This document shows positions 48,811-58,834 of a DNA stretch of 64,000 bases, piece by piece. Source of the DNA: Combretum micranthum. Lineage: Eukaryota; Streptophyta; Magnoliopsida; Myrtales; Combretaceae. The DNA is taken from positions 1,364,001 to 1,428,000 of the forward strand of contig JAMXBD010000024.1 in assembly GCA_024138025.1 (NCBI GenBank), given 5' to 3'. Position 1 is the first letter of the stretch; each line of letters opens with the position of its first letter. The notes below the pieces were generated by a model. That model was not told where the DNA came from. It worked only from the letters and a program-made list of their open reading frames with translations, and made no database searches. The position numbers and the translations under genes are program-made.

Positions 48811-49991
48811 CGCATTACTAAGGGATTTCATTGTCACTACAAACAAACTCACTCAGTAATCAGAATGCAATCATTCAAGATTTGCAAGGGAAACTCCATC
48901 AACTTGCACAGCAAGTGAGTAGTAGACCATCTGGGTCTTTACCAAGCAACACGGAGGAGAATCCCAAGTCTGTAAATGCAATCACCTGAGAAGTGGTAAG
49001 GAGATTGCTCCAGTTGAGGAAACTATCAAGGATCAAGAGGAAATTCCACCACAAAACAACAAAGGGAAACGAAAGGTGGAGGACACTATTCAAAAACCAC
49101 CAGAGGTGAAATCATATGTTCCTCCCGTCCCTTTTCCAGGAAGATTAAAGCAACAAAGACTTGATGAGCAATTTTCAAAATTCCTGGATGTTTTCAAGAA
49201 GCTGCACATCAACATTCCATTCTTAGAAGTGATTCAAGGAATGCCTTCCTATGCGAAATTCATCAAAGAGTTGCTATCCAACAAGAGGAAGATTGATGGA
49301 AATGTGGTACTCACTGGAGAATGTTCCATGATCCTACAGAAACATACGCCCAATCTGCCCACTAAACTCCGAGATCAGGGAAGTTTTACTGTTCCTGCAC
49401 CATTGGTGATTGTCATTTTGATAAAGTTTTAATTGATTCTGGTGCAAGTATCAACTTAATGCCTTTATCGGTATTTCAAAAACTAGGACTTGGAGATTGC
49501 AAGGATACACATGTAACCTTGCAACTTGCTGATAGAAGTGTAAAATACCCTAGGGTATTGTGGAAAATGTCCTAGTTAAAGTTGACAAATTCTTTTTCCC
49601 TGTGGATTTTGTAGTCTTAGACATGGATGAAGATAGGGAAGTTCCCATGATCTTGGGCAGACCGTTCCTTGCAACAGGTAAAGCACTAATTGATGTGGAA
49701 CAAGGGCAGCTTACATTACGGGTGATGGATGAACAGATTACTTTCAATGTCTATGAGGCAATGAAGAAATTTGATGATACTGATGCTTGTTACACCATCA
49801 ATACCATTGATGAGCTGGTTTCTGAGTCGCTTGAGGAACAAACTGGTGTGGAGACTATGGAATCCGTCTTGAGAGACTTGGACAATTGGAGTGATGAAGA
49901 GGATGAAGAAATACAGGAAGATGTACCAATGATCAAAACCAGATATTATGAATCATTGGGTACAAATGAGCAGAAGCAAGTTCCATCTTGA
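48811..49991 (+). pseudogene. Linker and aspartic protease of Athila, broken
   Basis: The linker (48860-49075) contains QDLQGKLHQLAQQVSSRPSG and ends near NAIT-stop. From 49076 the frame has VPPVPFPGRLKQQ and FKKLHINIPFLEVIQGMPSY. After a shift near 49390 the protease active site DSGASINLMPLSVF has its Asp codon at 49435-49437. The second half is at 49560-49780 with DREVPMILGRPFLATGKALI. An acidic tail ends at 49991. It would process the precursor. Confidence 0.88.
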
Positions 49992-50039
49992 CGCAACCAC
50001 CGACCTTGGAACTTAAACCCCTTCCTGACATCTGAAGTA

Positions 50040-50790
50040 TGCTTTTCTCGGAATTGGCGATACTTTGCCAATCATCATTTCATCTGCATTGACAAATGAA
50101 CAAGAACAAGTTGATTGAAGTGTTGAAAAAGCACAAAGAAGCAATCGGATGGACCATTGCAGACATTAAGGGTATTAGCTATGATTTGCACTCACAAAAT
50201 TCTTATGGAAGCTGAGTGTAAACCTACAGTTCAACCACAAAGGAGACTTAACCCAACACTTAAAGAGGTTGTCAAGAAAGAAGTTCTGAAGCTACTTGAC
50301 GCAGGTATTACTATCCTATCTCTGATAGTAAATGGGTTAGTCCAGTTCAGGTAGTGCCAAAGAAATGGTATGACTAGTAAAAAATGAGCACAATGAATTG
50401 ATTCCTACTCGTACTGTGACTGGGTGGAGAGTTTGTATTGATTACAGGAAATTGAATGATGCCACCCGAAAGGATCACTTTCCCTTCCCTTCATTGATCA
50501 AATGTTGGAGAAACTTGCAGGGCATGACTATTATTGTTTTCTTGATGGATATTCTGGATACAATCAAATTTCCATTGCACCCGATGATCAAGAGAAAACA
50601 ACATTCACTTGTCCCTATGGCACTTTTGCCTTTAGGAGGATGCCCTTTGGACTTTGCAATGCACCTACTACGTTTCAGAGGTGTATGATGGCTATATTCT
50701 CTGATATGCTTGAGAATTTCATTGAAATCTTTATGGATGATTTTTCAGTCTTTGGAAAGTCATTTGATCTTTGTCTGAGAATTTAGCCTC
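50040..50790 (+). pseudogene. Reverse transcriptase of Athila, broken
   Basis: Pieces in three frames cover most of RT: LKKHKEAIGWTIADIKGI (about 50127), PTLKEVVKKEVLKLLDAGI (about 50250), TGWRVCIDYRKLNDATRKD (50419), then 50502-50786 with YCFLDGYSGYNQI, FAFRRMPFGLCNAP and the active site IFMDDFSVFGKS (about 50727). Both aspartates are kept. Frameshifts near 50210, 50320, 50500 and 50785 break the chain. The motif set is Athila-like. Confidence 0.88.
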
Positions 50791-51401
50791 GGTTTTACAA
50801 AGATGCAAAGATACCAATCTGATTTGAATTGGGAAAAATGCCACTTCATGGTAAGAAAGGGATAGTATTAGGTCACAAAATTCTGCGAGAGAATTGAAGT
50901 GGATAAAGCCAAAGTGGAGATCATTGAGAAGTTACCACCACCCACGACTGTTAAAGGGTCAGAAGTTTTCTTGGACATGCTGGCTTCTATAGACGATTTA
51001 TCAAGGACTTCTCCAAGATTTCCAAACCTCTTTGCAACCTTCTGGAAAAAGATGCGGTGTTCAATTTTGATGACAAATGTTTGCAGGCATTCAATTCATT
51101 AAAGGAAAAGCTCATCTCTACACCAGTAATCATTGCGCCAGACTGGGAGCTTCCTTTTGAACTCATGTGTGATGCCAGCGACTTGGTCGGAGCGGTACTT
51201 GGTCAGAGACGAGGTAAGATATTTTATGTTATATACTATGCAAGTAGAACACTAAATGAGGCCCAAAGAAATTATGCCACTACTGAGAAAGAGCTTTTAG
51301 CTGTTATCTTTGCATGTGATAAATTTAGGCCTTATCTGATAGGTTCTAAAGTGGTAGTATATACTGACCATGCAGCTCTCAAGTACTTGTTTGCTAAATG
51401 A
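50791..51401 (+). pseudogene. RT connection and RNase H of Athila
   Basis: After a damaged link (50791-50898), WDKAKVEIIEKLPPPTTVKG-like sequence starts at 50900. RNase H lies at 51057-51401 in one frame with MCDASDLVGAVLGQ, ASRTLNEAQRNYATTEKELL and VVYTDHAALKYLF. The Asp and Glu residues expected in these motifs are present. TGA follows at 51399. Confidence 0.85.
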
Positions 51402-51422
51402 TGCAAAACCTAGGTTGATTAG

Positions 51423-52874
51423 ATGGTATTACTACTGCAAGAATTTGATCTTGAAATTAAAGATAAAAAGGGAACTGAGAATGTAATTGCTGATCATTTG
51501 TCTAGACTTGAATCTGATAGTTTAGACATTCCCATTAATGAAAAGTTCCCTGATGAACAATTGCATGCAGTAGAAATCCTAGATTTGCCATGGTATGCTG
51601 ATTATGTGAATTATTTGGTGAGTAAGATTATCCCATATGGTTTGTCTTATCCTCAAAAGAAAAAGTTTTTGCATGATGTAAAACAATATTTTTGGGATGA
51701 ACCATATCTGTTCAGAAAATGTGCTGACCAAATAATTAGAAGATGTGTACCTGAATCTGATCAGCTGAGCATCTTAGAACACTGTCATTCAAGAGAAGCA
51801 GGGGGACACTTTGGTGTTCAAAGGACTGCAGCTAAAGTGTTATCATCTGGGTTTTATTGGCCTAACTTATTTCGTGACTGCAAGAACTTCATTATGTCAT
51901 GTGCTCAATGTCAAAAGACAGGTAACATTTCTAAACGGCATGAATTACCACAAAACAATATTCTGGTAATTGAGCTTTTTGATGTTTGGGGGATTGACTT
52001 TATGGGTCCTTTTCCCTCATCTTTTTCAAATAAATATATACTTGTGGCAGTTGATTACGTTTCAAAATGGGTTGAAGCTGTTGCTTTTCAAACAAATGAT
52101 GCCCGAGTAGTTTTAAAATTTTTGAAAAAGAATATTTTTACCAGATTTGGGGTGCCCAGAGCTATAATTAGTGATGGGAGGTCTCATTTTTGTAACAAGC
52201 AATTTGAAAAACTTTTAGCAAAATATGGTGTTACACATAAAGTGGCTACCCCCTATCATCCACAAACTAGTGGGTAAGTTGAAGTTTCTAATAGGGAGAT
52301 AAAAAGGATTTTGGAAAAAACTGTTAATGCATCAAGAAAAGATTAGTCTTCAAAATTAGATGATGCATTATGGGCTTACAGGACTGCTTTTAAAACCCCT
52401 ATTGGAATGTCCCCATATATGTTTATTTTTGGTAAATCATGTCATCTTCCTGTAGAACTTGAGCACAAGGCATATTGGGCCATAAAATTTCTTAACTTTG
52501 ATGAAAAAGCTGCAGGTAAAAACAAATTGCTTCAATTAAATCAGTTGGAAGAATGGAGGAATGAGGCATTTGAAAGTGCTCGTATCTATAAGGAACGAGT
52601 AAAGAAATGGCATGATAGAAACATCATCAAATGAGAATTTTTGCCTGGACAAAAAGTTTTACTTTACAATTCTCGTTTGAAGTTGTTTCCTGGAAAATTA
52701 CAGTCAAGATGGTCGAGACCGTTTGAGATTACAAAAGTTTTTCCATATGGAACAGTGGAATTAAAAACTGAGGGTGATCGGACTTTTAAAGTGAATGGGC
52801 AACTGCTCAAACATTATTTTGAGGGGGAAAATCTTGACAGTACTACTACTGTCATGAATCTCAAAGAACCGTAA
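51423..52874 (+). pseudogene. Integrase of Athila, nearly intact
   Basis: The 284-codon open piece at 51423-52277 carries the link [12 protein letters not shown] and the zinc site ([13 protein letters not shown] and CAQCQKTG). The core has [12 protein letters not shown] (first Asp, about 51990), [15 protein letters not shown] (second Asp, about 52170) and YHPQTSG. A TAA at 52275, where a glutamine-type codon would fit, interrupts it just before VSNREIKRIL with the catalytic Glu. TAG at 52344 and TGA at 52632 are further stops. The last part (52641-52874) has the GPF/Y-like module SRWSRPFEITKVFPYGTVEL and ends at NLKEP. Only single-base stops disable it, so it is the best-kept gene in the window. 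No chromodomain follows, as usual for Athila. Confidence 0.9.
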
Positions 52875-53012
52875 TCAGATCAGGAAAGTCGAGCTAAGCG
52901 ACTTTAAACTAAGTGCTTCTTGGGAGGCAACCCATGTCTAATTTTAGAATAGTTTTTTTTGTTTTGTTTTTACTAACTTTGTTTTTAGTGTGGACAGGTT
53001 AGGTGATATATG

Positions 53013-53037
53013 AAAAAAAAAAAAAAAAAAAAAAAAA
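53013..53037 (+). repeat. A25 homopolymer
   Basis: A run of 25 A in the spacer between integrase and the GCCGGC array. It is a simple repeat. Confidence 0.9.
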
Positions 53038-53057
53038 GGTGAAAAAAAATTTGAAAA

Positions 53058-53480
53058 AGCTGAAAGCCAGCTTAAGGCTGCTAGCCTTGAGCAAGCTTTG
53101 AAAAAACAGGTGAAAGCCGGCTGTAAGTTACCAGCTTTAGGCCGGCGTAAATGTCATACACGAGTAGGTGAGCACCGTAGAAGAAGCCGGCAATGGGAAA
53201 GTAAAGGCCGCCGGCTTACATGCCAGCGTTTGAGAACAATATTTACACCGGCAATGGGAAGGTGAAGGCCGTCGGCTTAGAGCCAGCGTATGTTCAAGAT
53301 TTCTTGGGTTTTAAAAAATCCCGATCAAAGCCGGCACCTGGGGATATAAGCCGCCCAACTCTTAGCCGGCGTATACGTTTAAGCCGGTAGTGTAAATGGG
53401 TAAGCTGCTAGCCTTATGCTCTCGGTATGAATTTTTTTTTGTTACACTGGTTGTAAGCCGCCAGCTTACATGACAGAAAT
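53058..53480 (+). promoter_or_regulatory. Second GCCGGC dyad array, ahead of env-like ORF
   Basis: Motifs AAGCCGGC, GGCCGCCGGCTTACATG, AGGCCGTCGGCTTA and GCCGGCGTA recur about fifteen times with the same flanks (TTACATG, GCGTA) as in the LTR U3 arrays. This stretch is GC-rich compared with its surroundings. Together with the CT-rich leader at 53520-53600 it could be an internal promoter. No well-placed TATA box is seen; ATATAAG occurs at 53344. Confidence 0.5.
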
Positions 53481-53519
53481 GTTGGCGTACAATCTGCAGA
53501 TCGCTTTTAACAAGTACGA

Positions 53520-53623
53520 TCCTTCTCTCTCTTTCTCATTCTCTCATAATCACTCTCTCACACTCAGTCTCTCGCTCTCACTCAACCATCCCACATCCAT
53601 TTCGTTTAATCCAGCTTGTACAA
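53520..53623 (+). promoter_or_regulatory. CT-rich leader, candidate 5' exon of env-like transcript
   Basis: CCTTCTCTCTCTTTCTC and similar blocks resemble plant start-site pyrimidine patches. The leader ends at CAA|GTAAGT. Confidence 0.4.
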
Positions 53624-54314
53624 GTAAGTTCCAATGATCTCTACTCTTAATTCTCTGATTTAATTTATTACATTGCTTTGATCTGTCAATTCGCTCATAG
53701 ATTAAACTGAGATTGATTGTTTTTCATAAATGGGATATGAACTTCAGATCTTGATAGAATTGATTGCTGTAATGATGTTCTGTTCAAGCTACATTTCGTT
53801 CCATACATGCTTTATTCCTATCTATGCATATATGATCCTTGAGCTGGCTTGATCCATGAAATGTGCTTAATTGAAAAATTAGGGTTCTTAGGCTTGTAGG
53901 AAGTTGAAATTTCGAAAATTGGGGCTTTGATGATTGGACTGCAATTTGATGCTTTATATACTACTTAGTAGCTCCAAATCATGAATTATGCTCAATTTTG
54001 CACGAATTGAACTTGGAATTTGGAATTGTGCTGAATTTTGATGAAAATTTTAGTATGAAAATGTTTTTGGACTTTTAATGAAAAATTTTTTAAATCATTT
54101 TTATTTGAAAATTTTGAAATTCCAACGTTCAATTCTGAGCTGGCCAACCTAAGCTGCCAGCTTTGATTGTATTATGCAAGTGTAAATGATCCATGCAATT
54201 CAATGATTTCTTAGCTTCACTTAATTATATGCCTATGATCTCCAAATTGTTTTAACTCATGTTTTAGGCATAAATTAGAATTTCATTGAAATTGTGCATT
54301 CCTCTTATTTGCAG
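53624..54314 (+). other. Candidate intron before env-like ORF
   Basis: The donor CAA|GTAAGTT at 53624 matches the plant consensus well. The acceptor CTCTTATTTGCAG ends at 54314, and the ATG of the env-like ORF follows 3 bases later. The 691 bases between are AT- and T-rich, like plant introns. Spliced env-like transcripts are known for relatives such as barley Bagy-2. Confidence 0.6.
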
Positions 54315-54316
54315 GA

Positions 54317-55590
54317 ATGGCTCCAAGGCAAAAATGACCAAGGACGACTGACGCCTCTACATCTGGTTTACAGACCAGAGATCTGCTGTCCAATCAGTAG
54401 TACGCTAAGGATAGAAAAAAGAGGCTCATGAAAATGGACTTCTTAAATACACAGTATTTAAACTGGTGCCTACTGGATGAGTTTTGGGATCATTGATAAG
54501 ATCAGAGAGATTGTTCAAGATCCAGCTATTTGATTTTCGAGAGCCAGCATATAAGAACATGACGGTTGAGTTCTTATCCACTTTAAAGAATATCCCAAAC
54601 CGAGAGGAGTCTACTTTTCAATTTCAAGCATTTGGGCAAATCAGGGAGGTCAAATTAAAGCAGATGGGCCACCTACTAGGATTGTATGATAATGAGGAAG
54701 AAAATAGGAATTTGCCAAATAGTTGGCCAGATCACATGACCTAGGAGGCATATTGGTTTCAGCTCGTTGCTCCTAAGAGAGCAAATGAGCCCTTCGTCCC
54801 CTCCAAGTCTTTGGCCACATCTTTTCGTGTTGTTGAGCACAAGCTGCTCCACCATATTCTTGCACACACCCTGAGTTGCAAGAAGACTAGTCACAGCAAA
54901 GTGACTAGTTTCGACATGTTTTACTTGTTTAGCCTTATTAGAGGCTACAGAATTGATTTAGGGGTAGAGATAGCAAATTTTATCTACCGGCAGGCAGATG
55001 ATACTAGGACTCGAGTCCTATGTTGTGGTGGCTATATCATCAGATTACTAAAGGGGATGGACATTTTTGAGCCTCCACAGGATGATGAGGTATTTGAGTG
55101 TAAGAAGATATCATCTACACCATTCCGAGGCTGAGGATTGCTGAAAAACCCCAGAGCAGCACAGCCACCGGTTTTAGAAGAGGTCGAGCTCCAGGATATC
55201 TTTCCTGGAGATACTCCATTTGAGATTCCATCCACATCTGCTCCTCCTCCTCCTGCAGGCACTTCAGCAGCATATGGTATGGACCAGCTTAGGCTGGATA
55301 TTGAGGAGCTGAAGAGCCAAAACCAGGAGCTCAAGGATAGACAAGAGAAGGAAAGAAAGAAAAACAAGAAGTTTTGGAAGTCTATCTTTGAGGCATTAAG
55401 GACGGCCATCTGCTGCATCAGCCTAGAGACAGGGGCTGGCATGACATACGAGACTTCATCTGAGTCTAGGCATAGCTCACATCACTCAGATAGGCTCAGT
55501 TCAGAGCACACACGGATAGCCAGCCCAGGAGACACACAGAGACATACTCCTGAGGATAACAGCAGACCCAGTCCAGGGCCAGAGAGCTAG
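54317..55590 (+). pseudogene. Env-position ORF with ATHILA-type domain, broken
   Basis: The likely start is ATG at 54317 (MAPRQK, then TGA). Later pieces are 54484-54744 with FREPAYKNMTVEFLSTLKN and FGQIREVKLKQMGHLLGLY, 54745-55134 with LHHILAHTLSCKK, FYLFSLIRGYRIDLGVEI and RLLKGMDIF, and 55138-55590, a Pro/Ser-rich tail with a charged helix (LRLDIEELKSQNQELKDRQ) and Ser/His-rich end. The EFLSTL part is typical of the ATHILA ORF family. I see no convincing signal peptide or fusion peptide, so its role remains unknown. Stops at 54335, 54742 and 55132 disable it. Confidence 0.78.
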
Positions 55591-55882
55591 AGACCCCACT
55601 AGTTTTCATTTGATCTTTATTGTTTATATTTTTATCTTTGCCTGTATATTTATTGAGCACCCAAGTTCCTGTAGGTGGACTCCTTTATTTTTCTACTTTT
55701 ATTTTTGTTTTTGTTCTTCTTTTGTAGTGATTACAGGAAAGCAGCAAAGCAAATTCTCTTGCAATGCAAATTTTGATGATTATGAAACAACTGATGACTT
55801 CAGGGAAGTATCAAATTCTCTGTCTTATTCCTTTCCTATGATTTAATTTGTTGCAAAACAATGAGGACACTGTTTAGTTGAA

Positions 55883-55896
55883 GTGTGGGGGAAGGG
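55883..55896 (+). other. Internal polypurine tract
   Basis: GTGTGGGGGAAGGG is preceded by ATGAGGACAC, echoing the main tract context near 57030. Confidence 0.6.
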
Positions 55897-57047
55897 ACAA
55901 ATTGCATGAAGTGTTGAATTGAAGTGATGAATATGATCTATTGTCTGCTGTTATTTATATTTGAAATACCCATTTGAAAATGCCCACCTTGTATTTTTGG
56001 TTTGAAAGCAAATTATGAGGAAATTATGCCAAAATTTTTTCAAAAATCTCTTGAAATTGGAGATAGTACAAAAGTAAAGACTGAAAGCAATGAAATTGAC
56101 TTGTAAAAGTATCTTACTCATCTGCTGTTGTGATTGGTTTACTAAGTTAAAATTAAGTTGTAAAATCCTTAAGAAACAAGTTTACTTTATTTTTAACTTT
56201 GGAATTGGAAATTTAAGAGCTGATCGAGTCCTTTTGTGAAAAATAAACAGGTCTACTTCTAGGAAATTTTAGTTTGTATATATTCTTTGAATTTTAACAC
56301 TTAATGAAAGAGGTAGAAGAAACTTTTAAACTTAGTGATCCTTCATAAAAATAAGTCTTTGATATTGTTATTAGATTCAAAAAGAAAAGAAACAAGCATA
56401 GCCACTACTCCTCTGACTTGAAATTTTGAGTTATGAGTATCTAAACTTGAATGTTAAAGTGAGGAAGAGTTCTTAGGGGTATTTTGAAACCTGGTCACTT
56501 AGGTGATGAGCCTGGGATGTGCCGACTCAACGAACTCACTGTAATGAGAAGGGAAGAATGGCAAAAGTTCAATTCATGAGCTTTGAAAAGCAAAAAGATG
56601 GAGTAAAAACCTCCCAAAAAGAAAATAAATGCTTGAAAAAGAAAAAGAAAAATGAATGCAAATATGCAAATAAAGGAGACTTATAATAAAGAAGGAGAAA
56701 TTCTAAGGAAAAAGTAGATACCACATGCTTTCATTTAGTGTTACTTAGAATATATATAAGCTAGAAATCCAATGAAGTTTAAATGAGTATTTTTCCTTAG
56801 TGGATTGAGTATTTGCTTTTGAATAGAAGGTTCTTTTGTTAAAAGTTGAGATTAAAACTTGTTTTGTTTGGATTAACTCCTAAATTTTGATTATAGTACT
56901 ATAATTACAAGAAATTGGTATGGTTAGAGCAATAGATACAAGTAAAACAAGTTAAAGAAATTGTGATTAAATTGGGAAAATTGTACTATCTATAAGAGAT
57001 TTTATTTTGTTCTTCATTATTTTGCTTGAGGACAAGCAAAAGTTCAA

Positions 57048-57059
57048 GTGTAGGGGAAT
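57048..57059 (+). other. Polypurine tract of Athila element
   Basis: AGTGTAGGGGAA-type sequence touches the 3' LTR start TGATAAG at 57060. Confidence 0.85.
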
Positions 57060-58834
57060 TGATAAGATCATATTTTATACAACTTGTTGATATTCATAAG
57101 AGCTAGAATGGATATTTGTTTTGATTAAAATTCATGTTTCAAGACTAATTTAGACTAAGAAATCAAAACAAGAAACTTTGAAGAGAAAATGGAAAAATTT
57201 AAGTATAAGCCGGCATTTCAGCATTCAAAACCGCCGGCGTTCAGACGGCTTACACCCAAGGCCGTTACCAACACAGCCAGCTTTGCCAGCCTTTAACTCA
57301 ATCAACTTTACGCCACCTCAAAGCCGCCGGCGTAGAAGTTCAACAGGCCAGCGTACATGGAAAGCCGGCTGCCCAGAGTTGAAAAATCACCAGCTTTAAA
57401 GGAGTTACAAGATACACCGGCTCCTAAGCCGCCTGTGTTGGAGCAGTGTAGGTCACAGATATGAAGAGACATGAAGATAACAAATGCTTAGAAGAAATTG
57501 AAGAGACAAATCTGTTGGAGTGCCTACGCCGGTATCAAAGCCGCTGGCTTTTGGACGGCTTTCATTGTAAATCAGCCCAACGCTTCATTTCTAATCACAT
57601 ACGCCGGCTAGATCTATATCTAAGCTGCCGATGTAGAAGCGGCCTACATGTGTCACTGACGTTGAAAGCTGTCTGTGCACTGCCTGCGCAAAGGAGAAAT
57701 TGAAGATACGCCGCCTGTAAGCCATCAGCGTAGGATCCATAACTGTCGGCTTTGAATTGAAACTGCCATTTTTCTTTAATGAGTTGTTACGAAATTTTTC
57801 CTATAAATAGGGGGTCTTCTCCTCACTTTGAGAATCATCCAAGCAGCTCTGAAATATACTACAATACATAGATTAGAATTAGCATTTCATAGAGATTTTT
57901 GAAGAGATATTGAAGTTTTTCAGGAAATTGCAAGTGAAGCTTTGATATTTTGAATTGGTGATATCTGATCTTTTCCTTTTATGCAATTCATATATCTGAA
58001 TATTTTGATCATAATGAAATCATTTGCAATTTCTTATCTGATTTTTGAATCATCATCCATAAGTAGCTAAATCCTTTTTGTGGAAAGTTGATGAAGCTTT
58101 AAACATGCTAAAATGATCTTTGAAACCATGTTATAAGATAGTTAGAATCATGGAATATTCATATTGAATTCTGATTATTCATCATATCTTTGGTGTATAA
58201 GAATTCTAATAACTCGAAAGGAAATTAGGGTTCATATGAATTCATAAATTGAGATTAAATTACAATTGCGGAAGCGGCGGATTTTAATCTAATTTAGAAA
58301 TTTGTCCATGAATACTAATGCAATATTTTATATTGATTTCTCACTAAGGAATTAGGGGATGTTAATATAAAGTATTAGTCAATTATAGAATCGGAAGGTT
58401 TATAATTGTAATTTGATTCCATGAATAATTTATTTCGCAGAAGGTATTGGATTATTTTTGTGGTTTAAAAGGTTTTTAACTCTGTTTTTAAATCTTGACA
58501 ATTTCTTACGAATATCCATGAATCTATTTATCATTATAACATGACTTCAAGTTAATTGGCAATACTTCAAAGTAGATTCTGCTCCTTCCCACATTTTTCT
58601 AACATATCACTCTCTTCAAAAACTCACTACATTCATAGTAGATACTTAATTAGATAATCTTAATCTAATCATTCTAGAAGATCAATTGCCTAGATATTAG
58701 TATTAGTTGATAACTGTCTAGTAGTTAATAGATCTCTGTGGATTGACACTTGACTCATGCTATATTACAAGATAAGGCCCAGTATGCTTGCTGGATAAGA
58801 TGCTTTGGAAATTCAATACTAATTTAGCACATCA
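57060..58834 (+). repeat. 3' LTR of Athila element (1775 bp)
   Basis: Collinear with the 5' LTR. TATAAATAG lies at 57802-57810 and the GCCGGC array at 57225-57745. Several array positions differ from the 5' copy by C-to-T or G-to-A changes. Confidence 0.95.

Larger units (their letters stand above)
55591..57059 (+). other. Athila 3' noncoding region
   Basis: About 1.45 kb of AT-rich DNA without a gene. It has an internal purine tract at 55883-55896 and ends with GAGGACAAGCAAAAG and the main tract. The ORF at 55610-55846 is hydrophobic and uncharacteristic, and I regard it as chance. Confidence 0.7.
45756..58834 (+). mobile_element. Full-length Ty3/gypsy Athila element, defective
   Basis: This 13.1 kb element has 1.77 kb LTRs starting TGATAAGATC and ending TTTAGCACATCA, with a perfect target duplication ATATG (45751-45755 and 58835-58839). 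The primer site is of the tRNA-Asp type, gag has the Athila retrotransposon-gag form, pol is in gypsy order, and an extra ORF after pol carries the ATHILA type domain. The ending GAGGACAAGCAAAAG plus a purine tract is typical. Its genes are broken, but fewer changes separate its LTRs than those of the other two full-length elements, so it is the youngest of the three by eye. Confidence 0.95.

Noticed and set aside
55032..55442. 136-codon minus-strand ORF
   Set aside because: It lies exactly opposite the env-like tail of the Athila element and has a low-complexity Ser/Leu composition produced by the sense-strand coding bias.
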